From the NCBI GenBank assembly GCA_017354575.1, contig JAFMQP010000245.1, positions 1-6,326 of the forward strand: 6,326 nt of DNA. The letters run 5' to 3'. Below the pieces are notes generated by a model, which saw only the letters and a program-made list of their open reading frames with translations, was not told where the DNA came from and searched no databases. The stretch comes from Acidothermales bacterium. Lineage in GTDB: Bacteria; Actinomycetota; Actinomycetes; Streptosporangiales; WHST01. The position numbers and the translations under genes are program-made. This document shows, in pieces, positions 1 through 5,487 of the stretch (its first letter is position 1; each line of letters begins with the position of its first letter).

Positions 1-417
1 CTGCGCGGCGTCGAGGTCGCGGACGAGCGTCTTCTCCGACACGTCCAGCCCGACGCGGATGAGCAGGTCGCGCACCAGCGTGCGCCGCCGCCGCCACCGG
101 CCCTCGAACGCGGCCCGCTCGCCCAGCAGTTCGCCGACGCGCAGCGCGTCCTGGAGGTCGGACACGCTCTTCACCGCGCCGACGCCGACATGCCTGCGGA
201 GGGCGCCGGACGACGCCGGCCGCCCGGCGAGCGTGATGGAGCCGGAGGACGGGCGCATCCGTCCGGCCAGGACGAGCAGCAAGGTGGTGTGCCCGGAGGC
301 GGGGGGACCGGCCACGGCGACGAGCTGTCCGCGCGCGGCCTCGAGGTCGACGCCGCGGAAGGCCCACGCGCCCTCGTGCAGGAGCGCCAGCCTGTCGGCG
401 GCGAGATACGCGGTCAT
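1..417 (-). CDS. Degenerate ABC-type ATP-binding protein, N-terminal part (cut by window edge)
   Basis: The first 139 codons of a minus-strand gene that runs off the left edge in frame. The fold pattern is an ABC nucleotide-binding domain: a beta-strand start (WAFRGVDLEAARGQLVAVAG), then a P-loop GPPASGHTT at residues 37-45, then LLLVLAGRMRPSSGSITLAG, typical of the segment after Walker A. The Walker A lysine is histidine (H43), the Q-loop glutamine position (about residue 82) is valine, and the last visible residues, LDAAQ (135-139), sit where LSGGQ is expected. Walker B lies outside. From memory, actinomycetes carry a family of short ABC-like proteins with a similarly altered P-loop encoded beside a YhgE/Pip-type membrane protein and a TetR regulator; membership and that partner are inference. 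ATG 417 is chosen over the adjacent in-frame GTG 420 because of Shine-Dalgarno spacing. Whether it hydrolyses ATP is doubtful. Confidence 0.75.
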   Translation of the reverse strand, partial: MTAYLAADRLALLHEGAWAFRGVDLEAARGQLVAVAGPPASGHTTLLLVLAGRMRPSSGSITLAGRPASSGALRRHVGVGAVKSVSDLQDALRVGELLGERAAFEGRWRRRRTLVRDLLIRVGLDVSEKTLVRDLDAAQ

Positions 418-420
418 CAC

Positions 421-428
421 TCCTCCTC
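421..428 (-). promoter_or_regulatory. Strong Shine-Dalgarno of the ABC-like gene
   Basis: The minus strand reads GAGGAGGA directly before GTG-ATG. The spacing from AGGAGG is four bases to the ATG at 417 but only one to the GTG at 420, so ATG is the more likely start. Confidence 0.75.
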
Positions 429-436
429 GGTAGGTT

Positions 437-460
437 TTTGGACTGACTGGTCAGCGCAAA
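437..460. promoter_or_regulatory. TetR-type operator upstream of the ABC-like gene
   Basis: A 24-bp imperfect palindrome of the form TTTG-N2-CTGAC-TG-GTCAG-N2-CAAA, with 18 of 24 positions symmetric about 448/449. Its size and shape fit a TetR-family operator. On the minus strand a possible -10 box, TATCTT (464 down to 459), overlaps one end, so a bound repressor would cover the transcription start. It does not resemble the GAAC-N3-GTTC sites at 2137-2202, so the TetR at 2206-2931 is probably not its ligand. The cognate regulator is likely beyond the left edge with the rest of this operon (inference). Confidence 0.6.
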
Positions 461-464
461 GATA
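459..464 (-). promoter_or_regulatory. Possible -10 box for the ABC-like gene
   Basis: TATCTT on the minus strand fits TAnnnT and would start transcription near 452, giving a leader of about 35 bases that contains the Shine-Dalgarno. No good -35 box is visible 16-19 bases upstream, so this is weak by itself. The overlapping palindrome is its main support. Confidence 0.3.
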
Positions 465-504
465 ACCCGAACCGCGGAGGGGGATGCACGACGTGACCGA
501 TCCC

Positions 505-519
505 ACGCCGCCCCGGCGT
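505..519 (-). terminator. GC-rich hairpin at the end of the FAD monooxygenase gene
   Basis: ACGCCG-CCC-CGGCGT is a perfect inverted repeat with 6-bp arms and a 3-base loop, touching the monooxygenase stop codon (521-519). No T-run follows on the minus strand. Hairpins without a U-tract are common at actinomycete gene ends, but a short GC-rich stem also arises easily by chance in this DNA. It would separate the monooxygenase transcript from the ABC-like gene about 100 bp downstream. Confidence 0.35.
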
Positions 520-2123
520 CAGCGGTGCAGCACCCGGCGCAGTGCCGCCTCCAGCGCGGCGGCGTCCGCCGCGTCCGAGCTGCGCCAGGCCACGAACCGG
601 TCGGGGCGGACCAACGTGGCGCCGTCCGGCCCGATCCCGTACCGCCTCCGCCAGTCGCGGTCGGCGTCGACGAGCTCGTCCGTGCCGCCTACCACCTCGG
701 CGCGGAGCGGGACACCGAGCCGCCCGGCGACCTCGGTCGCGACCTTGGCCCACGCGTCCGACCCGGTCAGCAGGACGAAGCCGCGACCGAACAGGTCGAG
801 CACGGGCAGCCGCTCGCCGCTCCTGGTGAGCCAGAAGTGCGGCGCGTGCGAACCGGGCCGGCCGGTGGGGTGGTTCGGATCCTCCAGCCGCGCACCGTCC
901 TCGTCCCGCTCGGGCACGACGGCGCCGTCCGGGTACCGGTACCCGAGCAGGGCCTGCTCGGGCGGCACAGGCGCGTCCTCGGTGCCGTCGGCCAGTTGCG
1001 GCATGGACCGCGCGATCATGTTCGCGTACTGCTGTCCCGCGATCATCTCGCCGTACGGGCGGCGCTCGGCGTCGTGGCTGTCGAGCAGGCCGAGACCTGC
1101 CCAGCCGCCGACGACGGCGGCGAGCTTCCACGCCAGGTAGAACCCGTCCATCATCGCGGTGTTGCCGCCCTGCCCGCCGTGCGGCGGCATGGTGTGCGCG
1201 GTGTCGCCGACCAGGTGGACACGCCCGGCGCTGAACCGGTCCGCCACGCGATGGGCGATGCCCGTCTCCGCGACGCTGACGACTTCGAGCGGCAGGCCAG
1301 GGATGCCCACGATCCGGCGGACGACCTCGGCCAGGCGTTCCCGCGGGTAGTCGTCGAGCGTCTCGCCCCGTTCGGGGTGGTAGTCGAAGAACGCCGCCCA
1401 GCGCCCCGGCGTGTCGGTGCTGACGAAGTTCGCCATGCCGTCGAACGCCGGGTTCTGCAGGTAGAACAGCGCGTGCTCGTGACCGCACACGGCGTCCGCC
1501 AGATCCGCGTCGAAGACGACGCCGATCGCGCGGGTCAGCTCGCCGCGGCCGTGCGTACCGATCCCGGCGCGCTCGCGGACGACGCCGCGCCAGCCGTCCG
1601 CGGCGACGAGGTGGTCGGCGCGCACCGTCTTGCTCCGGCCCGTGCCCGTGTCGGTGAGGGCCACGTCGACGCCGTCGGCGTCCTGCTCGAACGACTCGAG
1701 CCGGGTGCCGAACCTGATCTCCGCGCCGAGCTCGCGGGCGCGCTCGGCCAGGATCGGCTCGGTGCGTTCCTGGCTCGCCATGCCCATCCGCTCGGGCGTG
1801 AGGTGTGGGAACTCCGGCCACCGCTCGCCGATGATCTCGTGCAGCACGCGGCCGGTGACGCTCTCCGCGATGACGATCGGCATGCCGAGGTCGAGGTCGT
1901 AGCCCGCCGCGCGGACGCGCTCGGAGACGCCCGCGATGCGCAGCGCCTCCATCGTGTGCCAGCTCTGGCCGCGCGCCTTCGGCTGGTTGGACGTCGTCGG
2001 GTGGCGTTCGACGAGCAGCGACGGGACGCCGTGCAGGCCGAGGAACATCGCGGTGGACGTGCCGGCTAGGCCGGCGCCCACGATCAGGACGGGGACGTGC
2101 TCGTGGTGCTGTGTGGTCGACAT
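519..2123 (-). CDS. FAD-dependent aromatic hydroxylase (group A monooxygenase, PheA/TfdB/RdmE-like)
   Basis: A 534-residue cytosolic flavoprotein monooxygenase, predicted to use NAD(P)H and O2 to hydroxylate an aromatic or polyketide-like ring. Visible motifs are the FAD dinucleotide fold GAGLAG (16-21) with the ribose-binding ER at 39-40; PKARG (48-52), typical of the phenol- and polyketide-hydroxylase branch; the DG motif ADGWRGVVR (175-183); and the GD motif GRVHLVGDTAHTMPPHGGQG (300-319). The C-terminal part, about 425-530, matches the thioredoxin-like extension of this branch, ending in GATLVRPDRFVAWR. Length equals the usual 490-550 residues. The start has a TGGAG six bases upstream. 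It is transcribed away from a TetR gene across a shared operator, so it is probably repressed until a ligand, perhaps its own substrate, appears. No polyketide synthase or other biosynthetic genes are in view, so the role could be tailoring or detoxification of an aromatic or antibiotic. The substrate cannot be read from the sequence. Confidence 0.92.
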   Translation of the reverse strand: MSTTQHHEHVPVLIVGAGLAGTSTAMFLGLHGVPSLLVERHPTTSNQPKARGQSWHTMEALRIAGVSERVRAAGYDLDLGMPIVIAESVTGRVLHEIIGERWPEFPHLTPERMGMASQERTEPILAERARELGAEIRFGTRLESFEQDADGVDVALTDTGTGRSKTVRADHLVAADGWRGVVRERAGIGTHGRGELTRAIGVVFDADLADAVCGHEHALFYLQNPAFDGMANFVSTDTPGRWAAFFDYHPERGETLDDYPRERLAEVVRRIVGIPGLPLEVVSVAETGIAHRVADRFSAGRVHLVGDTAHTMPPHGGQGGNTAMMDGFYLAWKLAAVVGGWAGLGLLDSHDAERRPYGEMIAGQQYANMIARSMPQLADGTEDAPVPPEQALLGYRYPDGAVVPERDEDGARLEDPNHPTGRPGSHAPHFWLTRSGERLPVLDLFGRGFVLLTGSDAWAKVATEVAGRLGVPLRAEVVGGTDELVDADRDWRRRYGIGPDGATLVRPDRFVAWRSSDAADAAALEAALRRVLHR

Positions 2124-2136
2124 GCCGGACTCCAGT

Positions 2137-2202
2137 TAGAACGATGTTCGAGTACGAACATCGTTCTACATACGAACGCCGTTCCCGTCAAGTACAGTGT
2201 TC
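2137..2202. promoter_or_regulatory. Operator array: four phased GAAC-N3-GTTC palindromes between monooxygenase and tetR
   Basis: Three exact copies of the 11-bp palindrome GAAC-N3-GTTC lie at 2139-2149, 2156-2166 and 2174-2184. A fourth copy with one mismatch (GTAC-AGT-GTTC) lies at 2192-2202. Their centres are 17, 18 and 18 bp apart. The first two form one larger perfect inverted repeat: 14-bp arms at 2137-2150 and 2155-2168 around AGTA. The array covers the monooxygenase -10, spacer and start, and the likely -10 box and start of tetR. It is very probably the binding region of the adjacent TetR protein, which would then control both genes (inference from position and symmetry). Which dyad is the true unit, GAAC-N3-GTTC or the interleaved GTTC-N6/7-GAAC, cannot be decided from sequence. 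Confidence 0.8.
2163..2191 (-). promoter_or_regulatory. Promoter of the FAD monooxygenase gene
   Basis: On the minus strand TTGACG (2191 down to 2186) is followed after 17 bases by TAGAAC (2168 down to 2163). This is a good -35 and a fair -10 for the housekeeping sigma factor. Transcription would start near 2156. One GAAC-N3-GTTC site (2174-2184) lies in the spacer and another (2156-2166) covers the -10 box and start, an arrangement expected for repression. Confidence 0.6.
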
Positions 2203-2206
2203 GACA
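2193..2206 (+). promoter_or_regulatory. Likely -10 box of a leaderless tetR transcript
   Basis: TACAGT at 2193-2198 fits TAnnnT and ends seven bases before the ATG at 2206, placing transcription start at or next to that A. No Shine-Dalgarno lies upstream of either ATG 2206 or GTG 2197, which agrees with a leaderless mRNA. A convincing -35 box is absent. The fourth, mismatched operator copy overlaps this -10, suggesting autorepression. Confidence 0.5.
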
Positions 2207-2931
2207 TGGGGACCGATGGGACACGGACGGCCGCGGTGCCGCCGCCGCCGTGGCGGCGCGGAACCGACAAGCCGGTGCGCCAGCAGCTCGGCGTGCCGGC
2301 CATCGTCGCCGCCGCGATGCGGATCATGGACCGCGAGGGACTGGACGCCGTGAGCATGCGGCGGGTCGCGCAGGAGCTGGGCACCGGCGCCGCATCGCTC
2401 TACCAGCACGTGCGCAACAAGCGGGAACTGCACGAGCTGATCCTGGACGAGGTGTTCCGGGACCTCGACGTGCCCGAGCCCGACCCGACGAGGTGGCAAC
2501 AGCAGTTGAAGGACCTGTGCCTCGACCTGACCAGGATCATGCTGGCGCACCCGGGCGCGGCCAAGATCGGCATGGAGACGCTCATCCCGACCACCCCGGG
2601 TGTCCTGGTGGGGATGGACGCGATGATGGGCTACATGCGGGTGGGCGGCGTCCCCGACCACCTGATCGCGAAGGCCTGTGACCCGCTGGCGCTGATGGGC
2701 ACGGCGTTCGCGTACGAGGCGAGCCTGTGGACCACCAGCGCAGCCGGACGGGCCGAGGCGCACCGCAGGATCGACGAGATCGAGGCCTACCTCGACTCGC
2801 TGCCCCACGAGCAGCTGCCGCACCTCACCGCGTTGCGTAAGCAGATCCGAGACGAGGACGACGGGTGGGCGAACTTCGAGCTCGGCATCGACATCTTCAT
2901 CGCCGGCCTGGCGACGTACGCGACGCGCTGA
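2206..2931 (+). CDS. TetR-family transcriptional repressor with TetR_C-type ligand domain
   Basis: A 241-residue regulator. An N-terminal tail rich in Pro and Arg (about 1-25) precedes the DNA-binding three-helix domain at roughly 28-85. The helix-turn-helix is VSMRRVAQELGTGAASLYQHVRNK at about 49-72; the recognition helix has the usual ASLYQHVRNK. EGLDAVSMRRVA and the long helical C-terminal part (about 95-241) resemble the TetR class (PF02909-type C-domain), which binds small hydrophobic or polyketide-like ligands. It is divergent from the FAD monooxygenase and its start lies beside the palindrome array, so it very likely represses that gene and itself, with release by an aromatic ligand (inference). 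ATG 2206 is preferred because the TACAGT box predicts a leaderless transcript there. In-frame GTG 2197 would add three residues and is the alternative. Confidence 0.92.
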   Translation: MGTDGTRTAAVPPPPWRRGTDKPVRQQLGVPAIVAAAMRIMDREGLDAVSMRRVAQELGTGAASLYQHVRNKRELHELILDEVFRDLDVPEPDPTRWQQQLKDLCLDLTRIMLAHPGAAKIGMETLIPTTPGVLVGMDAMMGYMRVGGVPDHLIAKACDPLALMGTAFAYEASLWTTSAAGRAEAHRRIDEIEAYLDSLPHEQLPHLTALRKQIRDEDDGWANFELGIDIFIAGLATYATR

Positions 2932-2947
2932 CCAAAGTCGGATACCA

Positions 2948-2975
2948 CTGTCCGGACGGTCCGCGCTGCTATGGT
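2948..2975 (+). promoter_or_regulatory. Possible promoter of the L,D-transpeptidase gene
   Basis: TATGGT (2970-2975) fits TAnnnT. With CTGTCC (2948-2953) as a poor -35, the spacer is 16 bases, and transcription would start near 2982, leaving a leader of about 34 bases. An 11-bp palindrome, CGGAC-G-GTCCG (2953-2963), lies in the spacer and could bind a regulator or be part of a weak hairpin after tetR. The ATG inside TATGGT is in frame with the downstream gene but has no ribosome binding site. Confidence 0.35.
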
Positions 2976-3003
2976 GCCAAGGCTGTTCGTCGGCCCCGTC
3001 GAC

Positions 3004-3009
3004 GGGAGG
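3004..3009 (+). promoter_or_regulatory. Shine-Dalgarno that fixes the L,D-transpeptidase start
   Basis: GGGAGG lies six bases before ATG 3016. This selects 3016 over the in-frame ATG at 2971, which would add 15 residues ahead of the lipoprotein signal peptide. Confidence 0.75.
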
Positions 3010-3015
3010 TGTGGC

Positions 3016-3966
3016 ATGGTGCGGCGGACCGTCGTTCCGGGTGTCGTCCTCGCGGCGACGGCGCTGCTGGCCGCGGCCTGCAGTCCGGTACCCGGCAAGG
3101 CGGGGAACCGTCCCGCGGCTGCCACCCGCTCCCCGGCGGTCGCGCGGTCCGGGTCGAGCACGCCCTCCGCCACGCCGAGCACGGCGTCCACGTCACCGGG
3201 CGCGCCGAGCAAGGCGTCCGCCACACCGAGCACGCCGAGTACGCCGGCTACCTCGCCGAGCACGGCGTCCGCGTCGCCGAGCACGTCGCCCAGCGCGACG
3301 CCGACACGGACGCGCGACCCGCTCGACATCGGTGACACGACGTTCGAGATCGGGGCCAGGGGCGACCGGGTCAAGGCGCTGCAGCTGCGGCTGGAGAAGC
3401 TGCACTACGACCCGGGGTCCGTCGACGGGGAGTACGGGCCGACCACGCTGATGGCCGTGTGGGCGTTCCAGAAGGTCAACGGCATCGAGCCGACGGGCAC
3501 CATCGGGCGCCGCACGCGTGCCGCGTTCGAGCACCCGAAGCGGCCCAAGGTCCTGGTGCACAAGGGGCCAGGCGACCGGGTCGAGATCAACCTCACCAAG
3601 CAGATCCTCACCGTGTACGACAACGACGACGTGGTGCTCGTCTCGCACACCTCGAGCGGCACGGGCCGGTACTACTGCGACAACTGGAAGGACGACGACA
3701 CCGGGGAGACCGGGACGTCGTGCGGCATCGCCGTGACGCCGACGGGTGACTACCGCGCCGGACGCCGGATCGCCGGCTGGCGGCACTCGAAGCTCGGCTA
3801 CCTGTACAACCCCGTGTACTTCAACGGCGGCATCGCCGTGCACGGGGAGCCCGCCGTCCCGCTGTACCCGGCGTCGCACGGGTGCGTGCGCATCCCGATG
3901 CACACCTCGAACATCTTCCCGAGGATCGTCGGCGACGGCGAGCGCATCTACGTCCGCCACCCGTAA
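3016..3966 (+). CDS. Lipoprotein L,D-transpeptidase with PG-binding and YkuD domains
   Basis: A 316-residue exported enzyme expected to make 3-3 peptide cross-links in peptidoglycan, or attach molecules to it, on the outer face of the membrane. Residues 1-21 are a signal peptide (MVRR, then VVPGVVLAATALLAAA) ending in a lipobox-like AAAC; Cys22 would be lipidated. Residues 23-107 are a disordered Ser/Thr/Pro/Ala linker that could span the wall. Residues about 113-170 form a peptidoglycan-binding domain (GARGDRVKALQLRLEKL, VDGEYGPTTLMAVWAFQ, GTIGRRTRAAF). Residues about 187-315 are the YkuD catalytic domain with His276-Gly and the active-site SHGCVR (287-292; nucleophile Cys290). Cys221 and Cys236 flank an acidic insertion and may form a disulfide. 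It lacks the Ig-like domain of mycobacterial Ldt enzymes. It lies 84 bp after tetR and is probably independent of it. The next gene starts 31 bp downstream with its own promoter. Confidence 0.92.
   Translation: MVRRTVVPGVVLAATALLAAACSPVPGKAGNRPAAATRSPAVARSGSSTPSATPSTASTSPGAPSKASATPSTPSTPATSPSTASASPSTSPSATPTRTRDPLDIGDTTFEIGARGDRVKALQLRLEKLHYDPGSVDGEYGPTTLMAVWAFQKVNGIEPTGTIGRRTRAAFEHPKRPKVLVHKGPGDRVEINLTKQILTVYDNDDVVLVSHTSSGTGRYYCDNWKDDDTGETGTSCGIAVTPTGDYRAGRRIAGWRHSKLGYLYNPVYFNGGIAVHGEPAVPLYPASHGCVRIPMHTSNIFPRIVGDGERIYVRHP
3171..3300 (+). repeat. Low-complexity repeat DNA coding the lipoprotein linker
   Basis: This stretch is made of related units around GCCGAGCACG. GCCGAGCACGGCGTCC occurs twice exactly (3174-3189 and 3255-3270), 81 bp or 27 codons apart, so expansion or loss by slippage would keep the frame. 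It encodes Ser-Thr-Pro-Ala runs such as TPSTAST and SPSTASAS. Confidence 0.6.
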
Positions 3967-3985
3967 CGACGCTTCCTGGTCTCCC

Positions 3986-3998
3986 TATGCTGGCGCCA
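3986..3998 (+). promoter_or_regulatory. Likely -10 box of a leaderless decarboxylase transcript
   Basis: TATGCT (3986-3991) fits TAnnnT and is followed by six bases and then ATG 3998. No Shine-Dalgarno is present. The pattern matches leaderless actinomycete promoters, so the decarboxylase probably has its own transcript despite lying only 31 bp after the L,D-transpeptidase. No clear -35 box is seen. Confidence 0.5.
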
Positions 3999-5458
3999 TG
4001 CCTGACATGACGCCGGACGAGTTCCGCAAGTACGGGCACCGGGTGGTCGACTGGATCGCGGACTACGGGGACCGGGTGGGGGAGCTGCCCGTCCGTTCCC
4101 AGCTAGCGCCGGGTGACGTGCGCGGCGCGCTGCCCGCGCATCCGCCGGAGCATGGCGAGTCGTTCGACGCGGTGCTCGCCGACCTCGACCGCGTCGTGCT
4201 GCCGGGCGTGACGCACTGGCAGCATCCGTCGTACTTCGCGTACTTCCCGGCGAACGCGTCAGGGCCCGCGATCCTCGGCGACCTGCTCTCGTCGGGCCTC
4301 GGTGTCCAGGGCATGTTGTGGGCCACCAGCCCGGCGTGTACCGAGCTGGAGATGGTCGTCGTCGACTGGCTCGCGGAGCTGCTGGCCCTGCCGGCGGACT
4401 TCACGCACGCGGGCACCGGCGGCGGCACGATCGAGGACTCCGCGAGCAGTGCCAGCCTGGTGGCGTTGCTCGCCGCGCGGCACCGCGCGTCCGGTGGCGA
4501 GGTGGAGCGCAGCGGTGCCACGGGGCGGCAGACGGTCTACGTGTCGAGCGAGACGCACTCGTCGCTGGAGAAGGCGGTGCGCGTCGCGGGCATCGGGGCC
4601 GACAACATGCGCGTCGTCGGCGTCGACGAGAACCTCGCGATGGACGCGGCGGTGCTCGACCGCGCGATCGTGGCGGACGTCGCGGCCGGTGCGGTGCCCG
4701 CGATGGTGTGCGCGACGGTCGGCACGACGGCCACCGGTGCCGTCGACCCGGTCCGGGCGATCGGCGAGGTGTGCCGGCGGCACGGCGTCTGGCTGCACGT
4801 GGACGCGGCGTACGCCGGCGTGGCCGCGGTGTGCCCCGAGTTCCGTGAGCTCAACGACGGCGTGGCCGACTACGCCGACTCCTACGTCACCGACCCGCAC
4901 AAGTGGCTGCTGACCAACTTCGACTGCTCGGTGTTCTGGGTACGCGACCGCGGACCGCTCGTCGGCGCCCTGTCGGTCCTGCCCGAGTACCTGCGCAACG
5001 CCGCGACGGAGTCGGGCGCGGTGGTCGACTACCGCGACTGGCAGATCCCACTGGGCCGCCGGTTCCGCGCGCTGAAGCTGTGGTCGGTGCTCCGCTGGTA
5101 CGGCGCGGCCGGGCTGCGCGAGCACATCCGGTCCGACGTCGAGTCGGCGCGCCGGTTCGCGGAGCTGGTGGCCGCCGACGACCGGTTCGAGACCGTCGCG
5201 CCGCCGCGGCTCGGCCTGGTCTGCCTGCGGCCGCGGTGGGAACGCATCGCGGGTGTCGACGCCGCCGCGGCCGACGAGCTGACCGCCCGGTTGCTCGTGG
5301 AGCTGAACGACTCCGGCGCGCTGTACCTGTCCCACGCGAAGGTGCGCGGGCGCACCGCGCTGCGGTTCTGCGTAGGGGCTCCGGCGACGCGGTGGCGTCA
5401 CGTCGAGGCCGCGTGGGAACGGATCCGCGCGGGCGTCGCCGAGCTCGCCGACAGCTGA
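3998..5458 (+). CDS. PLP-dependent aromatic-L-amino-acid decarboxylase (group II)
   Basis: A 486-residue cytosolic enzyme predicted to decarboxylate an aromatic amino acid (Trp, Phe, Tyr or DOPA) to its amine. It aligns closely with animal and plant AADCs: HPSYFAYFPANASGPAILGD (76-95), TSPACTELEMVVVDWLAELL (110-129), the His of SSETHSSLEKA (His187) that stacks on PLP, Asp269 in HVDAAYAG that pairs with the pyridine nitrogen, and the Schiff-base lysine Lys302 in DPHKWLLTNFDCS. Tyr331 in the mobile loop (LPEYLRN) matches the catalytic tyrosine kept in true decarboxylases and changed to Phe in aldehyde synthases, so decarboxylation is expected. DYRDWQIPLGRRFRALKLW (344-362) is also family-typical. 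Length is normal. ATG 3998 is chosen from the leaderless -10. In-frame ATG 4007 is possible. The open frame upstream overlaps the L,D-transpeptidase and is not part of the protein. Exact substrate cannot be assigned. Confidence 0.93.
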   Translation: MPDMTPDEFRKYGHRVVDWIADYGDRVGELPVRSQLAPGDVRGALPAHPPEHGESFDAVLADLDRVVLPGVTHWQHPSYFAYFPANASGPAILGDLLSSGLGVQGMLWATSPACTELEMVVVDWLAELLALPADFTHAGTGGGTIEDSASSASLVALLAARHRASGGEVERSGATGRQTVYVSSETHSSLEKAVRVAGIGADNMRVVGVDENLAMDAAVLDRAIVADVAAGAVPAMVCATVGTTATGAVDPVRAIGEVCRRHGVWLHVDAAYAGVAAVCPEFRELNDGVADYADSYVTDPHKWLLTNFDCSVFWVRDRGPLVGALSVLPEYLRNAATESGAVVDYRDWQIPLGRRFRALKLWSVLRWYGAAGLREHIRSDVESARRFAELVAADDRFETVAPPRLGLVCLRPRWERIAGVDAAAADELTARLLVELNDSGALYLSHAKVRGRTALRFCVGAPATRWRHVEAAWERIRAGVAELADS

Positions 5459-5487
5459 CGCGGGCCCTCGTTGCGGTCGTGGTCAGC
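5454..5487. terminator. Inverted repeat spanning the convergent gene ends
   Basis: GCTGAC (5454-5459) and GTCAGC (5482-5487) contain the two converging TGA stops and could pair around a 22-base, GC-rich loop. It could end transcription from both sides, but the arms are only six bases, there is no T-run, and the identical stop contexts alone explain much of the symmetry. Confidence 0.2.

Noticed and set aside
59..465. Plus-strand open frames across the ABC-like gene and its upstream region.
   Set aside because: They are Ser/Arg/Pro or Gly/Arg-rich shadows crossing the operator. The minus strand shows the P-loop protein with a strong Shine-Dalgarno.
525..2069. A 514-codon plus-strand open frame opposite the FAD monooxygenase.
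   Set aside because: Long antisense frames are expected in GC-rich DNA. The translation is Arg/Val/Asp-rich with no family motif, and the minus strand gene has a full set of flavoprotein motifs.
2139..2184. Reading the spaced GAAC/GTTC repeats as a CRISPR array.
   Set aside because: The units are 11-bp palindromes 17-18 bp apart between divergent promoters, too short for CRISPR repeats and spacers, with no cas genes in view.
2950..2963. GTCCGGAC and CGGAC-G-GTCCG as a terminator for tetR.
   Set aside because: The loop would be one base and there is no T-run. It fits equally well as part of the next promoter, so it is only mentioned there.
2971..3015. Use of ATG 2971 as the L,D-transpeptidase start.
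   Set aside because: It has no ribosome binding site and would put 15 residues before the signal peptide. ATG 3016 has GGGAGG at six bases.
3746..3997. An in-frame extension of the decarboxylase upstream into the L,D-transpeptidase gene.
   Set aside because: The added 84 residues are a shadow of the YkuD domain, while ATG 3998 has a -10 box at leaderless distance and gives the normal family length.
4259..5401. A 380-codon minus-strand open frame opposite the decarboxylase.
   Set aside because: It is a compositional shadow. The plus strand encodes an intact PLP enzyme with all catalytic residues.
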